In this document: positions 59,990 to 64,000 of the stretch, one piece after another
How the letters are laid out: each line of letters starts with the position of its first letter
How positions within the stretch are numbered: position 1 is the stretch's first letter
Source: Loxodes magnus
Taxonomy: Eukaryota > Ciliophora > Karyorelictea > Loxodida > Loxodidae
Assembly: GCA_946699065.1 (NCBI GenBank)
Contig: CAMPDV010000112.1
Span: forward strand, 558,001-622,000
Direction of reading: 5' to 3'
DNA: 64,000 nt
Program-made: the position numbers and the translations under genes
The notes under the pieces: generated by a model
Database searches by the model: none
Told to the model about the DNA's origin: nothing
The model's input: the letters and a program-made list of their open reading frames with translations, nothing else

Positions 59990-61413
59990 TCTTTCTGGGT
60001 AGGTTTTTAATTGAATTTTTGTGGATTTTCATTTTTTTTCTTTAAAAACTTTGAAACATTGCATTCTTAATTTTTCACATATTAACTCTTCGTCTTCTTC
60101 TTGATCTTCATCGTCTTCTTAAATATCAGTTAAAATAAATTCTTTAATATCAAGTAAATCTTTTATTTTGTTTTCACTTAGTTTATTTTTTATTGTTAAA
60201 GGATGCTTCATTACTTTTACTAGTAAATCTTTATTTTATAATCTTTGAAAGTTATTCATTTTCAAGTAACTACTCATCTTTTCAATTTAATCTCCACAAT
60301 AGTCAAGTCTTTCTGCTAACTCTTCTAACTCTTTTCTTATTTAGTAATTATTACTAATGCCATTATTTTCAGCATATACTTAATAGAAGAAATCATTAGC
60401 AATTTTTATTAAAGCTATTGAAAGATCTGGTTCATATTCACACTCCTCTGCTGCTTCTAGTCATTACTAAGCTTATAATGATTAGTTTTATATGGAAGTA
60501 ACAATACTTTAAACATCAAGTTGTTTTATTACTTAAGCTTATTGTAATTATTTAGAGAACCAAGGATGATTTAATACTTCATAAATAGTTAGCCTATCAG
60601 ACGGACTAAACATAAGCATCCTATTTAATAGATTTTTACACTCAGGGCTGCATTCCATTTGATTGAAAGCTTTTTAAGCATTAGTAGAATGCATAAAGGA
60701 ATTAATGAATCCATTTGTATCTCTATTCATGAATCTTTAGCCAGTTAGCATAAAATACAGTACACATCCAGCACTTCATATGTCTACTTTTAGGCTTTGC
60801 TTAAATTATCTCGAAAACACTTCTGGAGCAGCATAACTTCTGGTTCCTGCTACAGTACTTTGTTATGTAGAATATTTCTTTAGTTTTTTAGATAAACCGA
60901 AATCAGCTATTTTTAAATGAGGAAATTCGGAATTATCCGTGAGAAGAAGATTATCAGGCTTTATATCTCTATGCATAATATTTTTATCTGCTAAAGCCTT
61001 CAAACCATTACAAAGGTCTCGGAATAAATGCTAAGCTTAAGCTTCAATTATTTTTGCTCACTACAAAACTATGAAGAGTTCCACACGCTATGAATTCAAA
61101 AAAACATTTAGGTTGCTTAATTTTCATCCCTTAATTAACAAAAATATTGACAACATTTTTAGAGTTTATATCTATAAAATATTAAGTTTCTCTGATATTT
61201 ATTCTACTATTTACTATCTACTAGGATTATTTTTGATTATATTTTCATTAGTAAGCTATTTCAAAACCATACAACTAAATACATATTCTTAAGAAGGAAA
61301 TCTTGCTAACATATCACTAGGTGAATACTCTTGCATGCTAATCATACAGCGACCATAGCCCCTTCTCCAAGCTATTTCAAGATTCTATAGTTCCCAATAA
61401 TTTTTCCTTCCAT
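59990..61413 (-). pseudogene. protein kinase pseudogene, chimeric
   Basis: ATG 61413-61411 begins [20 protein letters not shown], closest to the start of the kinase at 55186. The N-lobe then needs at least two frame changes (blocks VLKQLTNENIIK and SKNVVNIFVN lie in different frames). A deletion of about 8 bp relative to the neighbour shifts the frame again before IIEAQAQHLF. From 61057 down to 60096 it is nearly identical to 52176-51213, with [14 protein letters not shown] and so on intact. After the acidic run the Q/N tail is scrambled. So an old, diverged 5' half is joined to a recently copied 3' half, consistent with gene conversion or segmental duplication into a decayed paralogue. Confidence 0.85.
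60096..61057. repeat. direct duplication, copy 2
   Basis: The partner of 51213-52176, with only a handful of substitutions (for example at 60436 and 60460). Embedded in the kinase pseudogene. Confidence 0.93.
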
Positions 61414-61699
61414 ATTATAAAATAAAGTTAAATTATGATATTTTTATCAAATTATTTCAATCTATAATGTAATTTTGTACTTATTTAGTCCTTTAAACTT
61501 GCTATAGCTGTTTAGCAAACCCTTACTATCTATTCTTTATTTAAAACATAACCATTCTACTCTTTCTTCTTCATATTTCTAGTTAAAACTTTAGAACTTT
61601 GTCGATTTTAGTTTGTTTAAAAATTAAACGGCTTTTTAAATTAAAGCAACTAAAGATTCTAGAAGATAAATTTTCGATTGAGATTAAAAGAAAAAAACT

Positions 61700-62240
61700 A
61701 TGATAAAGGATAAAATCATAGACAATGAAATTAAAAGTTTGTATGAAAAAATAATTCCAAGTAGCTAAAGCTTTAGATTGAAATCACTAGAAGTATATAT
61801 TCAATAAATTTAGATTAATAATAGTTATTTTGAGGATGCATTTTAAGCTAAAGATAATTAAATCTTATTAAAAATATAAATAAGTGAAATAGAGTCACTA
61901 TCTAGAAAAAATCCCGGAAAATGGAGAACATCAAAATAACAAAAACTTAGTAATGAAATGCTTGAAGATAAGCAAGACTAGAAGAGAAAAAACAAAAATC
62001 ATCGGAATCTTCTTCATAAAATCAAGCAAAATACTATAAAGTATTTAAGACAACATGTAATTAATCGAGTAAGAAAATATATTCGTTTATGAATAATGTC
62101 ATAAATTGAAGAAAATTCTTAGCAAGCTGGATAAGATCACTTACAGGCTTTCGGAGAGAATAAGAGAATTAATGGCAGACATTGAATAATTAAATTAAGA
62201 AACTATGTATTTAAGGAAGCAACATAAATAATTTTGTTTA
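61700..62240 (+). CDS. coiled-coil protein, frame structure unclear
   Basis: ATG 61700 opens a clearly coding, charged sequence (MIKDKIIDNEIKSLYEK, YFEDAFQAKDNQILLKIQ, KNPGKWRTSKQQKLSNEML). From about 62040 the best coding signal is one frame over: NMQLIEQENIFVYEQCHKL, then KKILSKLDKITYRLSERIRE and LMADIEQLNQETMYLRKQ, a heptad-rich coiled coil. A short intron or a frameshift near 61980-62060 must connect them, but I could not place it with confidence. It converges on the pseudokinase gene, whose stop is at 62261. Function unknown. Confidence 0.55.
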
Positions 62241-62260
62241 TTTCTAGTTCAGTAAAATTA

Positions 62261-63814
62261 TCATCTTAACTCTAACTCTTTATCTATCTTCTATTCTTCT
62301 TTTTTATTTGATTGATCAGATTCTTTTTGAAATTCTTGCTATAGTTATTATTTCTCTGATTAATTATCTTATAACTGCTCCCCTTGCTGTTTAATATTCA
62401 TTTTGTTTTCTTATTCAAATTTTTCAGGATTCTCAATATATTATTAGCATAGTTACTAGTATTCCTTTTTTATATCTTCTTACTTTAAAAATTCTTCATC
62501 ATTCTTGTTTTCGTTAGTCTAGTCCGCAAGAAACTAATTATACTCTATAATTTTTTTAATTTTATCATCACTGATCTTAAATGTATTATATAAAGGATGC
62601 TGCTTTATCATTATTATTAACTTTTCAACTTCTTATTTTTACAATACATATCTTTATTATCCATAATCTAAATAAGTAAGACTTTCTCCAATGTATTCAA
62701 GTTGTTTTTCTACTCTAAACAATAAATTTTATAGTTCTTCATTGCTAGTTAGTTATCTGTATTCGACGAATAACTCCCAGAAGAAATAATTAGCTATTTT
62801 TAAGCAAGCTTCATGCCCTGCTTATCCTAAGTTTCTAGAGGCTTCAAATCAAGCTTCATATTGGTAGAATTTCTCTTCTATCTACTAAATGGTATTTTCA
62901 CTAATTTGAGCAGGCTAAATAACAGAATCCTATATTTCCATTTGAAGTCATTAATGATTTAATACTTCTTAAATGCTTATTCTCTTATTCACATCGAATT
63001 ACAGCATTTTGGTAAGTAAATCCTTACATTCTGAACTGCAATTTAGTTTCTTTATCTGGTTTTAAATGTTAATTGAAAACCTAAAAGAAGTCAAGAAGAA
63101 TGATGGTTCTCTTGGCAAATATCTAAGACCTGTCAGCATAAAGAATAGAACACATCCTGCACTTCATATATCCATTTTTGGACTATATTTAAAATGCTAA
63201 AAAAACCATTCAGGAGCAAAATAACTTTGTGTTCCAATAGGAAAAGCGTAACTTTTATTTTCATTTCTTGTTAACTTAAAAGTCTTACCTAGACCATCTA
63301 TTTTTAACTAAATAGTCTAAGATTTGCAGTTCATAAAGATGTTAGATGGTTTGATATCATTGTGGATAATGCCCTTATCTGATAACCATTTTAACCCGTT
63401 ACAAATATCTTTAAACAATTGCTAAGCTTATTTTTCTGTAATTTTTCAATTTTCCTATCTTAGCACATAATCATGAAGAGTTACTCCATTGGTTAATTCA
63501 TTTACTATAAAGATATTTTATTTACCATCTGAAATATACGCTTCACTCTTTATAATATTTTCGCAATCGATCTGTTTATCTACCTTCATATATCTATCAA
63601 TCAAAATTTAAATTATTTCGCTTTTAGTTAAATACTTAGGAATTTTATTTATATCCAGATGTTTTACGAGAACATAGTCTTCAGGAAATTAAGCCGACTC
63701 TGGTATAGGCTCCCTTAATTTCGATCTGGCAGTTTTATAAGCAACAGTTCCAATATTATCATAACTATAACGTACTTCATCCAAACACTAATACCCTATT
63801 TGCTCACTTTTCAT
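62261..63814 (-). CDS. predicted pseudokinase (517 aa)
   Basis: ATG 63814-63812 to TGA 62263-62261, 518 codons in one frame. It follows the architecture of the neighbouring kinases but with key changes. The glycine loop is lost (YSYDNIGTVAY). The HRDIKPDN motif is HNDIKPSN, so Arg is replaced while Asp and Asn remain. DFG is replaced by IDGLGK. The putative ATP lysine (VLVKHL), FAPEW and DIWSAG (Trp by TGA) are kept. The regulatory helical region after the kinase fold is present, with an acidic Asn/Glu/Lys tail instead of the long Q/N tail. An intact frame with specifically altered active-site motifs suggests a catalytically dead scaffold rather than a decaying gene. Confidence 0.8.
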
Positions 63815-64000
63815 ATTATTACAATTATACTTATTTCTGAATTTATAGACTAATATCATCTTTATATTATAAATTTTTAGGAAGAAAAAGCAATAAATTT
63901 TATATATATATCTAAGATATCTAGACTAAGAGCTTAAAATGAAGTATTTAACTTAATTTCTAAAAGACTAAAAGTAATAAATGCTGATAAGGCTTTATTA
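63815..64000. other. window end, no gene seen
   Basis: Upstream region of the pseudokinase gene. Too short to judge. Confidence 0.4.

Noticed and set aside
63180-63215. Possible one-base frameshift in the pseudokinase at a poly-A run (7 A on the + strand)
   Set aside because: Recounting the run shows seven A, which keeps the frame as Glu-Trp-Phe-Phe-Gln-His. The gene is continuous.
1-64000. Bacterial (Mycoplasma-like) or mitochondrial origin, suggested by TGA as tryptophan and high AT
   Set aside because: TAA/TAG read as glutamine, GT-AG introns, eukaryotic families (MYB, MORN, F-box-like, kelch, TKL and other kinases) and no ribosome-binding sites or operons argue for a ciliate nuclear genome.
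1-64000. The whole window as a field of standard-code pseudogenes
   Set aside because: Frames stay intact for 300-900 codons once TAR=Gln and TGA=Trp are applied, and reassigned codons fall at conserved Gln and Trp positions. Random stop mutations would not do that.
1-64000. CRISPR arrays, rRNA genes, telomeric repeats or replication origins
   Set aside because: No spaced direct-repeat array, no rRNA signature and no telomere-like tandem repeat was seen. The only tandem array noted is the (ATA)n microsatellite.

Overview
The window looks like nuclear DNA of a karyorelict-type ciliate (Loxodes/Parduczia-like). The sequence is strongly AT-rich. Recognisable protein families read through only if TAA and TAG are glutamine. 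TGA is tryptophan inside genes (for example the conserved D-[VI]-W-S of four protein kinases), yet every gene whose end I could place also ends at TGA. This matches the ambiguous 'karyorelict' code (NCBI table 27). Standard-code reading breaks almost every gene. Spliceosomal introns, where I could place them, are only 16-19 nt (GTAAG...AG).

Layout. 1-9 kb: a 3' coding fragment, an F-box-like gene (-), an ankyrin-repeat TKL kinase (+, one 19-nt intron), a zinc alcohol dehydrogenase of the cinnamyl-alcohol-dehydrogenase type (+) and an unknown basic protein (-). 12-13.2 kb: a two-repeat MYB gene (-, one 16-nt intron). 13.85-29.83 kb: a large inverted repeat with arms of about 5.0 and 5.2 kb. 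Each arm carries a MORN-repeat gene, a coiled-coil gene with a 16-nt intron, an unknown glutamine-rich ORF and a kelch-like gene. The arms sit around a 5.75-kb centre with a tRNA-Leu(CAA) gene and repeats. The left copy of the coiled-coil gene has lost its 5' end. The right MORN gene runs out of the arm into extra MORN repeats.

30.8-41.6 kb: a decayed BEACH/WD40-like gene cut off at a repeat edge, an inverted partner of the central repeats (X, Y, Z segments), and two members of a zinc-knuckle (gag-like) ORF family. 41.6-50 kb: a degenerate tRNA-Leu, a small membrane protein, a long unknown ORF, another decayed gag-like ORF, a GC-rich island with hairpins (candidate ncRNA), a second intact tRNA-Leu and a further gag-like relic.

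50.4-63.8 kb: a cluster of four related protein kinase loci. Two look intact and carry long Q/N-rich tails. One is a frameshifted pseudogene sharing a nearly identical block of about 0.96 kb with its neighbour. One is a predicted pseudokinase. A short coiled-coil-like coding segment lies next to the last.

The single-copy genes do not form one pathway. The unifying features are the genetic code, the tiny introns, the segmental duplications and the decayed gag-like family, which resemble transposon-rich DNA that has not been eliminated (micronuclear DNA, or a karyorelict nucleus that retains such DNA). All family calls come from reading the sequence by eye; nothing was searched against a database.
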